A stretch of 64,000 bases of DNA from Diadema setosum (taxonomy: Eukaryota; Echinodermata; Echinoidea; Diadematoida; Diadematidae), in the NCBI RefSeq assembly GCF_964275005.1, contig NC_092702.1:1713501-1777500 (forward strand), written 5' to 3'. Positions 50,307-61,187 of this stretch are shown one piece after another. The notes beneath the pieces are model-generated. The model was not told where the DNA came from. It searched no databases and saw only the letters and a list, made by a program, of their open reading frames with translations. Within the stretch, counting starts at the first letter, position 1. Each line of letters opens with the position of its first letter. The position numbers and the translations under genes are program-made.

Positions 50307-52571
50307 CGTGCATCAGTCTGAATTGGTTGTCTTCATCTTTCTAGTTGCGTGTTTCCTCAATTCTTTTCTATTTAGATTTACAACACTTTTTTTTTAATCT
50401 CTGGGTCAGCCCTTTTTATATTGTACAGCTGTTTCAATCTTCTTTTCTTGTTTCGTATCAGTCGCCGACGGAGAAATAATGTCTGAAAAGTTTTCAGGCT
50501 GAAACATTTTTTTTTTTAAATCTCTTGGTGTAAATCTCGTATCGTATAATTTTGTTATGTGCCTGCCATAACTGTCTCTTCACTACCAATGCACGTGTAT
50601 GATATCTTCCACTTCAGTTTGCTTGTATTTTCAGTGACTGCATACACTCAGTTTCGTCTTTAAGACATCAATTACTAATCTTTCTCGCACTCTGTAGCTC
50701 AAAATGTTGTCCTGTTCACCATGCTGAGCTGAGAGTGACTTGTGGCTTAAAGAATTAACACTAAACCTGTAAAACGGAATTATTATTCTTGTGTTACAAC
50801 AACGCACCTCAAGTTTTCCCTTGGCAATCTTCACCTCTCCCTCGCAAGTCTTTAAGGTCTCCTTCACTTGGATTGACTCCGGAGTTAGTTGGTTTGAATC
50901 CGGAGTTACGCCGGTTTCTGATTTTCGCTGCTCCCTGGGTCCGTACAGTTTTTCAATGAGCTTCTTGCCCTCATCGATAGCTTTGAGACGCTCTGAGCGA
51001 GGGACTTTCTTCCAGTCAATTTTCTGCTGAGGAGGCTCCTCAGGGCGCGCCCAGAGGCGGCGGGTGTCGAATCCCTGGCCGGAAGTTCTCCGCGGGCGGA
51101 ATGACGATAGAACGGCCAGCGGTCGCTTTACTAACGGGTGGTAATGATCCATTCCCTAAAACATGAGGAAGTGTCATCCGTTTTGAGACTGGGATCACAA
51201 TGCTGGTATACTGTTTAGAATGTACCCTGGGCATTCAGTTGCAAATAATGATAAAGACAAAGAGTTGAGCCATAGCGCATCGGGCATGAGAGGTTGAAGT
51301 TAAGGTAATGATTCATTAATTCTTGACAGAAAAGGATTGGGGGGAAAGCAACTATTTGCTCACTGAAATACAAAACAATGTAAACTCTAGTGTGGGATTT
51401 CAGTCTCAGACATCCTCTCGCGGGAAAAACTGTTCATATCAGAGGTCACTAACCCATAAAGATTTGGAGATTCATGCTGTAGACATTATACATTCTGTTG
51501 TCTTGTCCTCAAATAATGGACAGCTCTGAATTCTTAGAGTATATAGGCCTATTATATCGGAGAAAAACAGAATTGGTTACTCACATAAAAATCTGCGCAA
51601 AGTCAGAAAAACAAAACCTTTGCCAATTTGAGTAAAGAGCAGAAACATTCATTTTAACATTCTTTTACTCTTTTACTATTAAAAATCATCTATAAATTCA
51701 GTGATTCAGAGGCCATTGATATTTCTCCACCTAAAATGAACAATGGCATAATTATGACCAAACTGGGGTTCAAGTGAAAGAAAATTCACTGTTTTACCGA
51801 ATGAAATGTGAGTGACGAATGATTAACATCATCAATGCTAAAATCTATAACTTACAGTAAGAGAATGTGGTTTCCAGGATATATGACTTCTATGCATGAG
51901 TTAAAAAGGAGCAGCACTTCATCCTAATTTTGGATATTTCAAAAACTAACATAAATACTCACCAAAGCAGCGGAGTGCTCTGTGTGATAACTAGTTGCAA
52001 ATGGTTTCACATTCGTCACCAAGGCGGTCTTTCCATCAGCTAGGGCATCTTCAGCATCAGACGAAATGGTATCTGTCGTCTTGGTAACGGATGCGGCATC
52101 CATTGCCTTGCTGATCTGCCTCCCTACCTCAATGGCCCGAAGTTTCTCCCTCCGTGGGACGATCTCCCAGTCTATGATCGGGCTCTGATCCGGGTCTGGT
52201 CCGTCTGTGGTCCAGGGCATCAGGAAGTGAAGGGGGTGTTTGACTGACGTCATACCGGCTGGTCCAAGGTGAATTGGTGCTGTGGTGGAGGCGCTAATGG
52301 AGGTGGGACTGTTGGTGACATTAGCGATGGAGCTGGTGGTGAGGTTTGCGCTGGTACACGTAGAAGCACTGGTGGTTCCGCTCTTAGGAGCCACGTTGTC
52401 ATCGATGGTGCTGTTGGTGATGACATTGGTGCCGGATGCAGTTGCCTTGGTAACGAGCAACGCGTGCTGTCTGTTCAGTCTCTGCGCCCGACGCTGCCGA
52501 GCTGATCGGATGCCGGCAGGCTTTTCTCCTCCTTCGGCTAACTTGGATGATGATTGGGCGGTCTCCTCCAT
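42445..52571 (-). CDS. Coiled-coil protein with C-terminal protein kinase domain, 1103 aa
   Basis: Coding exons in order: 52571-51963, 51155-50808, 50124-50041, 49562-49326, 48859-48653, 48420-48286, 47928-47866, 46800-46621, 45998-45888, 45284-45232, 44562-44371, 43537-42445. All are GT-AG and total 3312 nt without a break. The N-terminus is basic then Ser/Thr-rich; two related DWxxVPRxExLxAI motifs lie at the ends of coding exons 1 and 2. Residues about 350-740 are heptad-like and charged (for example EKAEEERKRLEKELG), a long coiled coil. The last exon holds the kinase: a degenerate glycine loop ATGNYSEV (797-804), VVKK lysine about 819, catalytic HNDLHNGN (929-936), DFG (952-954) and APE (985-987), then an acidic tail. 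Key residues are kept, so activity is plausible. Substrate and family are unknown to me. The acceptor of the exon at 48859 (CTAAG) is weak. Confidence 0.88.
44217..44350. repeat. (AATTG)n pentanucleotide array
   Basis: Perfect GAATT/AATTG units for about 55 bp, then degenerate units. It ends about 20 bases from the donor of the kinase-gene exon 44562-44371. The AT-rich sequence before it resembles the 3' end of a retroposon with a short-repeat tail, but I cannot show a reading frame there. Confidence 0.85.
46336..46522. mobile_element. Inverted-repeat element with telomere-like CCCTAA core and 9-bp target duplication
   Basis: Flanked by GTAGTAAAC on both sides (46327-46335 and 46523-46531). 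The ends contain GGGCAATTACCCCC and GGGGGTAATTGCCC as inverted repeats. The core (about 46390-46465) is degenerate CCTAA/CCCTAA units, the vertebrate-type telomere unit. It sits in a kinase-gene intron. The duplicated flank argues for transposition, not a healed chromosome end. Confidence 0.75.
47100..47817 (+). mobile_element. 3' fragment of a LINE (non-LTR) retrotransposon
   Basis: In-frame codons 47117-47215 read PRFWNSLSCEIKN then SPSLYSFKRKLKSFLL and a stop, the typical C-terminal tail of a CR1/L2-like reverse transcriptase (WNSLP..I....S..SFK..LK..L). About 570 bp of 3' UTR-like sequence follows, ending in an (ATGAA)n tail at 47787-47817, as such elements often do. It is truncated at its 5' end and lies antisense in a kinase-gene intron. 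Confidence 0.6.
50260..50308 (+). repeat. (AAC)n microsatellite
   Basis: About 16 perfect CAA units in a kinase-gene intron. Confidence 0.95.
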
Positions 52572-53505
52572 TTCTTTGCAGACTACAGTAATGATCACTG
52601 TAAGAAATTTATAAGGAAATGAAATCATTTGAATGGAATTGAATTGAAGAAACGACATTAGATAGATATTGAGTATGATTTGTCTCTGGGATAAATATAA
52701 GTAGTAGTACTGGGAATAGACATTGTGCTGTAAGTAATAAGAAATACTTTCTACCGTTTAGAATAATTGTGTTTCAGCGCAGATGGATGCTGTCATAATT
52801 ATCATCGTAAAAAAGAAAACAACCCAACAACCCAGAAACAAACTTCAAATAATTATACGTTATCTTCAAAGGCAAAAACTGTAAGAGATTAATTCCTTTA
52901 CTAAAATTCACAGTCAGTCTAGGAAAGACTTAGTGTTTACCTGTTCACCCTTGCATTCAATATTGCATTTAATAGCATAAATTTCTAAGGAAGAAATTGC
53001 CAGCACATATTTCAAAACATCCGAGTAAAGAACAAAGATCTATATATAAAAAAGAACCTCGTGTGTTGTCTGTTCTTGCAAGTATACCTTTTATAATAAC
53101 TGAATTGAAGTTCTTCTTATATTTCTCGACACAACCAAACACAAGACATAATATCATCACTGGACCAAATAGTAAGTCGAAATATTGAACTAGCTACAAA
53201 CATAAATGCAATATAATTACTAGTCGGTTCCCTTAATTTAGTGCATTCACAGTATTATAGCGAACAAAATTAGTCACATATTACACAGAACAAATTAGCT
53301 AAAATGAGGCCAATTCCGGTCTGCTGACACAGGTTGTATTGCTAACGAACAGCAAAATGAAAAAAAAAAATAAATGTAAAAGTACTAGTAGGTTTTCTTC
53401 ACTTAACCTCTTTAAACTCAGAGTTGAGGAAAAAAGAATATCCAAATGTCAAACTATATCTCAGTCCGTCTGAACGCCAAAGGATGGAAAATAATTTTCT
53501 TATAA

Positions 53506-53601
53506 ACATTATGGAACAATCTCCCTCTAAACATTAAATGTATTACAGATTTTGATGATTTTGTATCTGTATTGAAAACTCATCTTTTTGATAATTGTTG
53601 A
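53506..53601 (+). mobile_element. LINE reverse transcriptase C-terminal fragment
   Basis: The codons read TLWNNLPLNIKC then DFDDFVSVLKTHLFDNC and a stop, matching the conserved tail of non-LTR reverse transcriptases (LWN.LP..I......F...LKTHLF). It is a short relic antisense to the kinase gene; no 5' part is visible. Confidence 0.6.
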
Positions 53602-53805
53602 TTATGTTAGTAATTTATGAATACTGAAATGTTTGTATGATTTTTGTTTTCTGAATTGCAAGGATACTTACGTGACTAACTTCATTGTAACATTATATAG
53701 GCCTATTTTTACTCTGAAACTATTTGACCAAATTGTTAATGTATTTCTGTTTACCAAAGTGTATGCCACATTATCTAGCTGATAGAAATTTAGACATAGA
53801 TTTAC

Positions 53806-53970
53806 CTCTTCTTGCGGCAAGTGGATCTCGAAGATGAAACTTAATTCTCGAAATTCTGTCAGAAGTTGCAAGTTCTCGAATTTCCGATCATTCAGGGTGG
53901 CAATATGAACCAGCGCTGCTCCGTGTAGAATGCCAGTAATGCACCAAAGATCCACGGTCTGTCATCAATG
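53806..53970 (-). other. Probable 5' exon of the coiled-coil kinase gene
   Basis: On the minus strand an ATG at 53955 opens a frame (MDLWCITGILHGAALVHIA...) that runs to a GTAAAT donor at 53805. Spliced to the acceptor at 52582 it continues out of frame with the main ATG (52571) and stops 15 codons on, so it would be an upstream reading frame overlapping the main start, unless an unseen exon lies between. The 5' end at 53970 is a guess from the promoter position. Confidence 0.4.
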
Positions 53971-53989
53971 CTAGTATGCTCCTCAATGT

Positions 53990-54070
53990 ATCCATGTGAA
54001 CGCGCGCCCGCGCACAGCTCAACGTCGCATTGCGTCACAATGCCCATACTTCCAGCCAATCACAGGAGCC
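53990..54070 (-). promoter_or_regulatory. Promoter-like region of the coiled-coil kinase gene
   Basis: GC-rich, CpG-containing sequence (CGCGCGCCCGCGCAC) in an AT-rich setting, with GCGTCACAAT at 54032-54041 and CCAAT at 54056-54060. The same (A/G)CGTCACAAT and CCAAT combination marks the promoter repeats near 22436. It lies just upstream of the probable first exon. Confidence 0.5.
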
Positions 54071-54543
54071 TGCGGTATCTACTATATCTTCTTCTGGCAA
54101 CTTCACAAGTTTTATCACGTCTAATTTAGATAGTCATTTTGGATTTTCAATGCGATTGTCAATGCGATTGTCAGTCTGTGTATTTGTCGCTTTCTTTGAG
54201 CATAAATCATCCATGTACATGTTTTAGCTTTGATATAGCTCTGTTATAACAAGATTTCAATGCTTCATTACAATGCACGAAAAATGTTCCTCATAGAGAA
54301 ACCCTGGGTAACAGTTTCATTTTATGGAAAATTGAATACCGGTAACCCATATTACACGACGTTCTGTCTCTCCTCTAGAACAAGTGACACCCCATCCTAT
54401 TCTCAAGCTACTTGCACCATTAGTCGTATACTACATTGTCTTGTTCTTGCACACCTTGTAAACATTCTACCACGACAAAAACCAGACAGTTCTTTCACAT
54501 ACACACTCACCTAGCCACCCCCTACACACATTTTTTTTTTGTG

Positions 54544-54544
<1 letters not shown>

Positions 54545-54596
<52 letters not shown>
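54545..54596 (+). repeat. (CA)n microsatellite
   Basis: About 26 CA units. Confidence 0.98.
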
Positions 54597-54599
<3 letters not shown>

Positions 54600-54909
54600 T
54601 AAAAGGGGCATATCGGATTGTTATACAAACGACATCATTGGCTCCACTGAACCAGTAGGACGCCATCACTGGTGACTTTCAGACATGTTCAAATAGGCCA
54701 ATTTTTGTCATCATTGTCGGAATCGCTTATTTTTATTTTATTTGTTTCTTTGATCTTATTAGTTTCACTTTAATTAGGTTCTGTGTTCAATAATACAGTA
54801 TTTCTCCTGTGACAATGAAACCAATCCCAGTAGAAAAGTTGTGTCGAAAATAATGTGCTGTACGTAACAATTGTGTGTAAATAATGTGATTTTTTTGTTT
54901 GATAAAACG

Positions 54910-54910
<1 letters not shown>

Positions 54911-54966
<56 letters not shown>
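54911..54966. repeat. (TA)n microsatellite
   Basis: About 26 TA units, self-complementary. Confidence 0.97.
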
Positions 54967-54973
<7 letters not shown>

Positions 54974-56733
54974 AAACCCAGCTAATGATTGGCCAAAGTT
55001 TGATAGGTGTCTGACAACATAATCTGATGTTAATTCACAGAATTTTATCTTCTAAAAATGTCTAAAACGGATCTTGCAAGGACAAGACACACGTGCATAC
55101 ATGACATGACATGACCCATACCTTAGAAGGACATTATCAATATTCAACATTTCCAATATTTCAGGACAAAACAACTCCAAGGCAACCATGTTCACTCATG
55201 TATTGTCTATCGGTAACATTTCAAAATGGCATGAAAATGGAATACGGATGCACTTTATCTACGTAGGCCTACGTGAAGTTACAGATCAGAGGTTAATTAA
55301 TAGAAACGTCACGCAATACAATTTAAATGACGCCTTTATTGTAATTCTTTTTTACAGTCTTTTCCTTTTTTTTTTCCAATTCTCTAGTCTTAGTCTGACC
55401 TAATAAATTTCGGAGTATTTTTTTTCTAAAACTTAAGAAAGTAAGTCAAGATTAAAAAAAAAAAACCAAAAAAAAAAAACCAAAAAAAAAAAACAACAAC
55501 AACAACAACAAACAACAAACAAAGAAAAATATTCTGTGAGAAACAGAGTGACGAAATCCTGTGGCTCCACGTTTGGGTAATGTGTATTAAAATGCGGAAC
55601 GAATACAGTACTAGTATGCCAAAAGAAAGGTTAGATAGACCTCTATTACATATATACAATAAATTATGTGATGACGCTCTGACGAATGTCGAGAGCAATC
55701 TAGACAAAGCTGAAATCTTTGTCACAAGTCACAATCTTTTTAGTCTAACGACGAAAATGTCGTGTGGTTCATGATTAAGCTTCATAACATCTCAATTGCA
55801 ACATTGTCTTTCATTTTTACGTGACGAGATTGACGTGATTAGTTGCATGAAAATATTGTGAACTAAAATCTCGTTCCTGAACGTCACCAGCAAATGAAGG
55901 TGTAGGTTTCACGCACCGTCGTCGGTAGACTTCATTCTGGGGCTTCATTTCTGAATAGCGCCATCTTTTGGCAATGAAATACAGCGGTTACCGAGAATCT
56001 GCCCTTGGATCATGTTTTGTGTCAGAATTTGTGTGTACATACACTCGTACTCTGTAACATCCGTACCAGGAACAAAAAGTTCAGTGATGTCATAATCGTG
56101 GGACGAGTTTGCGTTACGAAGGGTGGAAAGGGGAGTATCTTCGATGTAAATCTGTATTCAGTCCTTTCAGTTGCATTGCTGTTGATACCCGTGTAGCCTT
56201 TAACCAGTTGAAATCATGGATGAATAGTCGGAAACCTAGACTGGAATTCAGCGTCGGAGAAATTGGCAAATAGAACGGCCGAAAGGTTAGTGTAATTTGC
56301 TGTTGTTTCAGTGCCATGGCCCACGGCCCATGCAGTGGGTGCAGTGACACTGCAATGCAATGCATTCTGATGGCAATGAATCACTGATGACAGTGCAGTG
56401 CACAGTGCAATGATCATGATGATGCCATTAACGCTGTAGCTGTGTGTGTTATTGACTTTGAATAACGTTAGATATGATTCCAATCAATGACAAGGATGTA
56501 ATGAGCTTCAATCCCTTCATCTCCGTAGAGACCGTAAGCTATGTTTGCATTGCCGCAAAGCGATATCCCAATCGGTACACAGTAAAATGGCCAAAAACAG
56601 AAAAAGGAGGTTTGATAAACATGATAAACACGATAAACACGATAGATAAACACGATGATGTGGACATGGCATGAATTGATATTAGGATTAGGAATGATGG
56701 CCAGTCCTTCCATCTCATTAATTCTCATGGACG
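54967..56733. other. Intergenic stretch without a supported gene
   Basis: Contains A-rich runs with AAC units (55455-55520). Two plus-strand open stretches (55580-55774 and 56005-56196) have no splice-site or homology support. A CAGTG-rich patch lies at 56330-56410 and a GATAAACAC tandem run at 56618-56655. Confidence 0.5.
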
Positions 56734-57172
56734 TTACCTCCTCCAAGGAAGGAGGTTAAGTGATCATCGGCATGCGGCATTGGTTTGTCTGTTTGTGAAA
56801 TAACTCAAAAACTTGTGTACGGATTAAAACTTGCATAAAAAGTTGATATTGATAGTAAAAATGATACTATTAATAGGAACACATCATTCAATTTTGGTAG
56901 TGATCTTGGAATATTTATGGATTTTTGAAGGTTTTTTTTTCATCTTTTGGCATAGAATTTAGGGCAATATATAGATAATCTATAAAACGTATAAGGTCAA
57001 TTCAATGAACTTGGGGTTCAAGCTGTGCGTACTGGAGGTTTACATACGTGCACTAAAGCGTGTGCTCTGCTTGGGCGGGGTGATGACATAAACAAAAGGC
57101 TTTTATTTTTGGAAATGAGTAGCTGGCTTGGCAGAGGTCTGTGCTCTCTGAGCTGAGTGCTTTTCTAGGGGT
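56734..57172 (+). repeat. Dispersed repeat of the CTCCTCCAAGGAAGGAGGT type
   Basis: It begins with a short palindrome-like TTACCTCCTCCAAGGAAGG, continues with GTTTGTCTGTTTGTGAAATAACTCAAAA and ACGGATTAAAACTTG, and ends with GCAGAGGTCTGTGCTCTCTGAG..GTGCTTTTCTAGG. I recall this order of blocks from interspersed repeats in many deuterostome genomes. It has no coding capacity. Confidence 0.6.
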
Positions 57173-58917
57173 TCTGGTTGTTACTGTTATGGTGGAGGTG
57201 GGCTAGTGATGCCAGTGATTATCATGGTGATTGTTTTGCCAACATACAATAACTGTCACACTCAACAGAGCATAAATTGAAATTTGTGCAGGTATGGTTG
57301 GACCTACTACTAATCGACCGCCTAATGTTTATTTGCTCGATAAGAATATTTAACACTGAAATTCACGTAAAAAACTTGACCTACGTGATTGAGAAAATCC
57401 AGCTCTATCAAATGCCGTTGTTCCCTTTTCGATTCGAAGTTTCAGTGCAAAAATATCGCCGACGAACTTGCGTGGCCTCGTTTCAGCTCCCCGCGGTAAA
57501 TAGCGTTATTAGGATCGACCGCTGTTTTTGCATTGACAATGCACGCAAACCGAGTTGTATTGAACACCGTGTTGTACGAAGCTTTTTAGAAGCCTTTTAG
57601 AAACTTCCATAGACATTACATTGTGCTGTCATTACGATTCCGTGAAATTATTCATTCGAAATTTTGTCCTTGATTAAAACCATTAATGAACAGTGAATTA
57701 TCGCGTTTTCCCACACCATTCTCATCTACATTCAAAGCCAATCCATTTTTATGTGCTTTGCGTGCAGAGAAGTGCGTACTAAGTGTTCAGTGCGCGAATT
57801 ATACGCGGTCGGTTTCAATAAGGGTGGTCGATATGTAGTAGGGCTACCATACAGTAGGGGCAAGCGTGTTACTGGACACCATGGTATTACCGGACACGCA
57901 CATTTTTGCGTACTAATGACATTCTGTACGCGTGAGACTTCATAGATTAGCCTCACAGAACTTTGTGTGGACCGAAATCGCAAAAAAATGCGACATAAAA
58001 ATGTAAAAACACGAAGAAATTCACATTCTATCTCAAATTCATAGTTGAGTGACCCGCACCTCGTCATAGTTAATATTTATGCATGTTCGAATCACATTTC
58101 ACAACTGAAATTCTATGAAATCCACCTCACATAAGGAAAAATGCTGAAGATTCCAATAGAACCAAAAGTTCACTGATCGATATCGGAAATTTGTAGAGCT
58201 CGTCCTCAAACGCGAACGATGCGGAATACTGTAGTTGTGCACTAAGGGGCCCGCAACTCGTCGCCCGCACGTGCAGCTCCCATAGACAAAGCACATAAAC
58301 TAGAAGTAGAGTCTAACCAGTTGTCGATTTCTCACAAGGTTTTATTGCGTGAACTGTTCGAAATGTTCAAGACAGATATTTTACCGTAAAATACGAAATT
58401 TGAGCGTCATTTGCCAATTTTTTCTTTGTCATCTGTTTGGAGAGAATGTGTACGGTGATTTGTGGGATAAATTGTGATTCTGGTGCAAGGACTAGGTGCG
58501 AAAGATGTCGATTATTTCATTGCGAAAATTGTGTCCGGTAATGCAATGCGATTTTGCGCCGCGCAAAAAGACAACTTTTTTAGAGGGGTATGTTTGAAGC
58601 GTATTTTCTAAAAACTGGAGCGAACAATTGACATGAGTTGGCTGAATTCGTAATTTCCAGGAGTCTGTGAATGAGTGATGTTATTTTTAGCCAAAATTTC
58701 ATCCTCAGTACGGAATTCAAAGCCACAAAAAAAAAGCGTCCGGTAATTGTATCTACCACCCTACAATAGAACAAGTACAGCAATTGCTTTTCACTTTAAA
58801 TGATAACGGTGATATATTGATACAGACCCCAACACTGTAAATTCAGAGTAACTAAATACTGTGGGGCCTCATTTCCCTCCACTTACTGGTACCTGGCAAG
58901 ACTCTATATCTCTGATC
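57173..58917. other. Intergenic stretch, one Cys-rich short frame
   Basis: No supported gene. A short frame at 58446-58541 (MCTVICGINCDSGARTRCER then CRLFHCENCVR, stop) has zinc-finger-like cysteine spacing but no detectable partner exon. TTACCGGACAC/GTCCGGTAAT strings occur near 57886, 58527 and 58738 in both orientations. The upstream non-coding exon of TMEM127 could lie in this stretch. Confidence 0.35.
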
Positions 58918-59136
58918 TACTGTAAAAGTGGAAATTTTCACGGTGTTGAAATTTTCACACATTTTGCGCAACCAGAAAGTACCGCGAAAATAAAAGCACA
59001 CGAATATTTTGGCCTGCCATACATGTATGTTCCTGTGTGTGATGTATTGATTCCGCGGAATTATAAACACGCGAAACCCTTCTTACAACGCCAAGCGCGA
59101 AAAATTAGTTGTGCGAAAATATCCACTTTTATAGTA
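58918..59136. mobile_element. TA-flanked inverted-repeat element, CTGTAAAAGTGGA family
   Basis: 219 bp with TA-CTGTAAAAGTGGA at the left and TCCACTTTTATAG-TA at the right, plus subterminal GAAATTTTCACGG and CGAAAAT motifs. The ends and TA flanks fit a Tc1/mariner-type non-autonomous element. Confidence 0.75.
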
Positions 59137-59732
59137 GTCTATACTTGTAGATTCAGCCCCAACATGGCGTTCAACAGTCAATAAGCACAGCAATGGGGCT
59201 TTCATGCACAGTATAATACTGAGTTCTTGTGAATACATCCTTACAAAGTGACGTGATGTTTAATGCGCAATTGATAAGTTGTGTTAGCATGGCCTATTTC
59301 TGCAGCAGAGCATTTTCTGTCCTTCTTTCCCCTTTTTTCTTATACCTTTCCTTTGATCTTTCTTTTCTTTCTTCTGTTTTGTTCTTGGAGAGACTTTCTA
59401 ATGTCCTCCACTAATTTCACCATACAACTCTACATACATGTACCTACATGTACACCACCCTAACCGTGCTTCCTTTCATACTCATGGATGCACACACTAC
59501 CTGCCTCCTGTGGTGGAGGGGGCCTATTCACAATTTTGCCAATGTCAAAATAGTTTCTTTATGTCTGAATCAAGTGGTGTTTTGCCATGTTAGGTTGTAA
59601 AAAGTGCAGTTTGGGTCGGTGATCCACAACTTGATGGATATACCTGTGTCATTATTTTGCTACAAAATGAACACCAGGCAGGAGTGTGAAGTGTCTATGG
59701 GGTCCATGGCGTACTCGAGGGCCTTGGAATCT

Positions 59733-60112
59733 TTATGCCCCAGTCACATAGACATCCCGGATCACCCCGGACCACCCCGGATCTGATCGGGGAGAGATCC
59801 GTGTTGACGCTGGGAGGCCAACACGGCAACTTTTGGAGGTCAAAAACATCCGGCATCATCCGGGGATAGCCGTGTTGGCAGAGCAATCCGGGGTGGTCCG
59901 TGTGGGTGCCGTGTAGCTGCCGTGTTGATCCATGTAGATGCCGTGTTTGTCCGTGTAGACGCCGCGCTCTTTGGCCTTATCCGTTTAGCTGCCGTGTTGA
60001 TACCGTGTGTACAGTCATACCAAAATCCCGGATCTCCCCGGATCTTCCTGGACGTCCCCGGATCACCGTGTAGATCCTTGAGCATCCGTGTTTATATGTG
60101 ACTGGGGCATAA
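59733..60112. mobile_element. Inverted-repeat element with perfect 18-bp ends
   Basis: TTATGCCCCAGTCACATA (59733-59750) and its exact reverse complement (60095-60112) bound a 380-bp body rich in CCGG and in (GTAGA/C)TGCCGTGT-like units of 12-18 bp. No coding capacity. I cannot assign the superfamily and see no clear target duplication. Confidence 0.8.
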
Positions 60113-60493
60113 GGACTCTAGACTCTCTCTGATGCCATCTTAGCATTATTTTTTATCATTTCACCATGGTGAATGAGCTGTCTTTCTGGTCCAAGAACAC
60201 TAGGTCTTTATCTTTGACCAGTTTTAACTTTTAGTACTTTTTGCAGACATTTTACTCATTAGCAAAATTCTCCTTTTCAGCATGTCATCATTTTTAAATT
60301 TTTTTATTAACATGGTTCCTGTGTAATGTTGCATATATCTGAAAAGGATGCTGCGCACATATTTTAGAATGTTGCTGTGACATGCCAAAGTAAAAGCCCT
60401 TGTGAACCTTCCTGGCCATTATGATCAGTATGGAACAAAAGGATCCCAGAAGAAAATATGGACATTCCTGAAAGAAGATAATTCTGCTGACTG

Positions 60494-60858
60494 TTAAAGG
60501 GGAAGGCTAGTAACTGATCAGTGGGAATCAGTGGAAATGCTGGGAGTTGATTGTTCCAATCCTTATGGGATTCATTCAAGAGTTCATTGTATATCTATTG
60601 TTGTGTGAAAATGATTTGCTTCAGAATGGTCTCATATCCAAGTAATGTGCAGTTTAATGCTTCCAGGTTAGCGTCCCTGGTCAGTGACGGAGCATTACTC
60701 TGCACATTACTTGAATATGAGACTGTTCTGAAGCAAATCATTTTCACACAACAATAGATATACAATGAACTCTTGAATGAATCCCATAAGGATTGGAACA
60801 ATCATCTCCCAGCAGTTCCACTGATTCCCACTGATCAGTTACTAGCCTTCCCCTTTAA
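60494..60858. mobile_element. TTAA-flanked fold-back element with ~160-bp arms
   Basis: TTAA-AGGGGAAGGCTAGTAACTG at the left and its mirror CAGTTACTAGCCTTCCCCT-TTAA at the right; the arms of about 160 bp differ at only a few bases around a core of about 30 bp. TTAA flanks fit piggyBac-type insertion, although TTAA is itself a palindrome and proves little alone. Confidence 0.75.
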
Positions 60859-61187
60859 TGTTGGGTAACTGATGATAGCGGGTGGTCCAGATCCAAAATG
60901 TCAAGTCCAGGTCAAGAACAAATACAGATTCAAGTCCTTAGCTACAGTTGTGGATATTGGCTTTAACTCATCTAGGAAAAGCCAGGAGTCTGGAAAGAGG
61001 GATAGAAGCTAAGGAATTCTCTTCTATGTGAGATAGAGGACATGTTGCATTTGGTAACCCCGTGAAAAAAATAAAAGAAGAGAAATTTTGCACTGTGCTT
61101 GATAAAACAGGCAAGAAATCAAGAAAGTAGTTGCCACAAGCTCTAGAGACTGTAGGAACCTCACTGTGTGTATCTTACACTTCACAG

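Noticed and set aside
60551-60801. Two near-identical 68-codon frames on opposite strands
   Set aside because: A by-product of the fold-back element at 60494-60858.
61131-61187. N-terminal extension of TMEM127 (MPQALETVGTS...)
   Set aside because: A clear acceptor sits right before the ATG at 61188, and the extension does not resemble the family.
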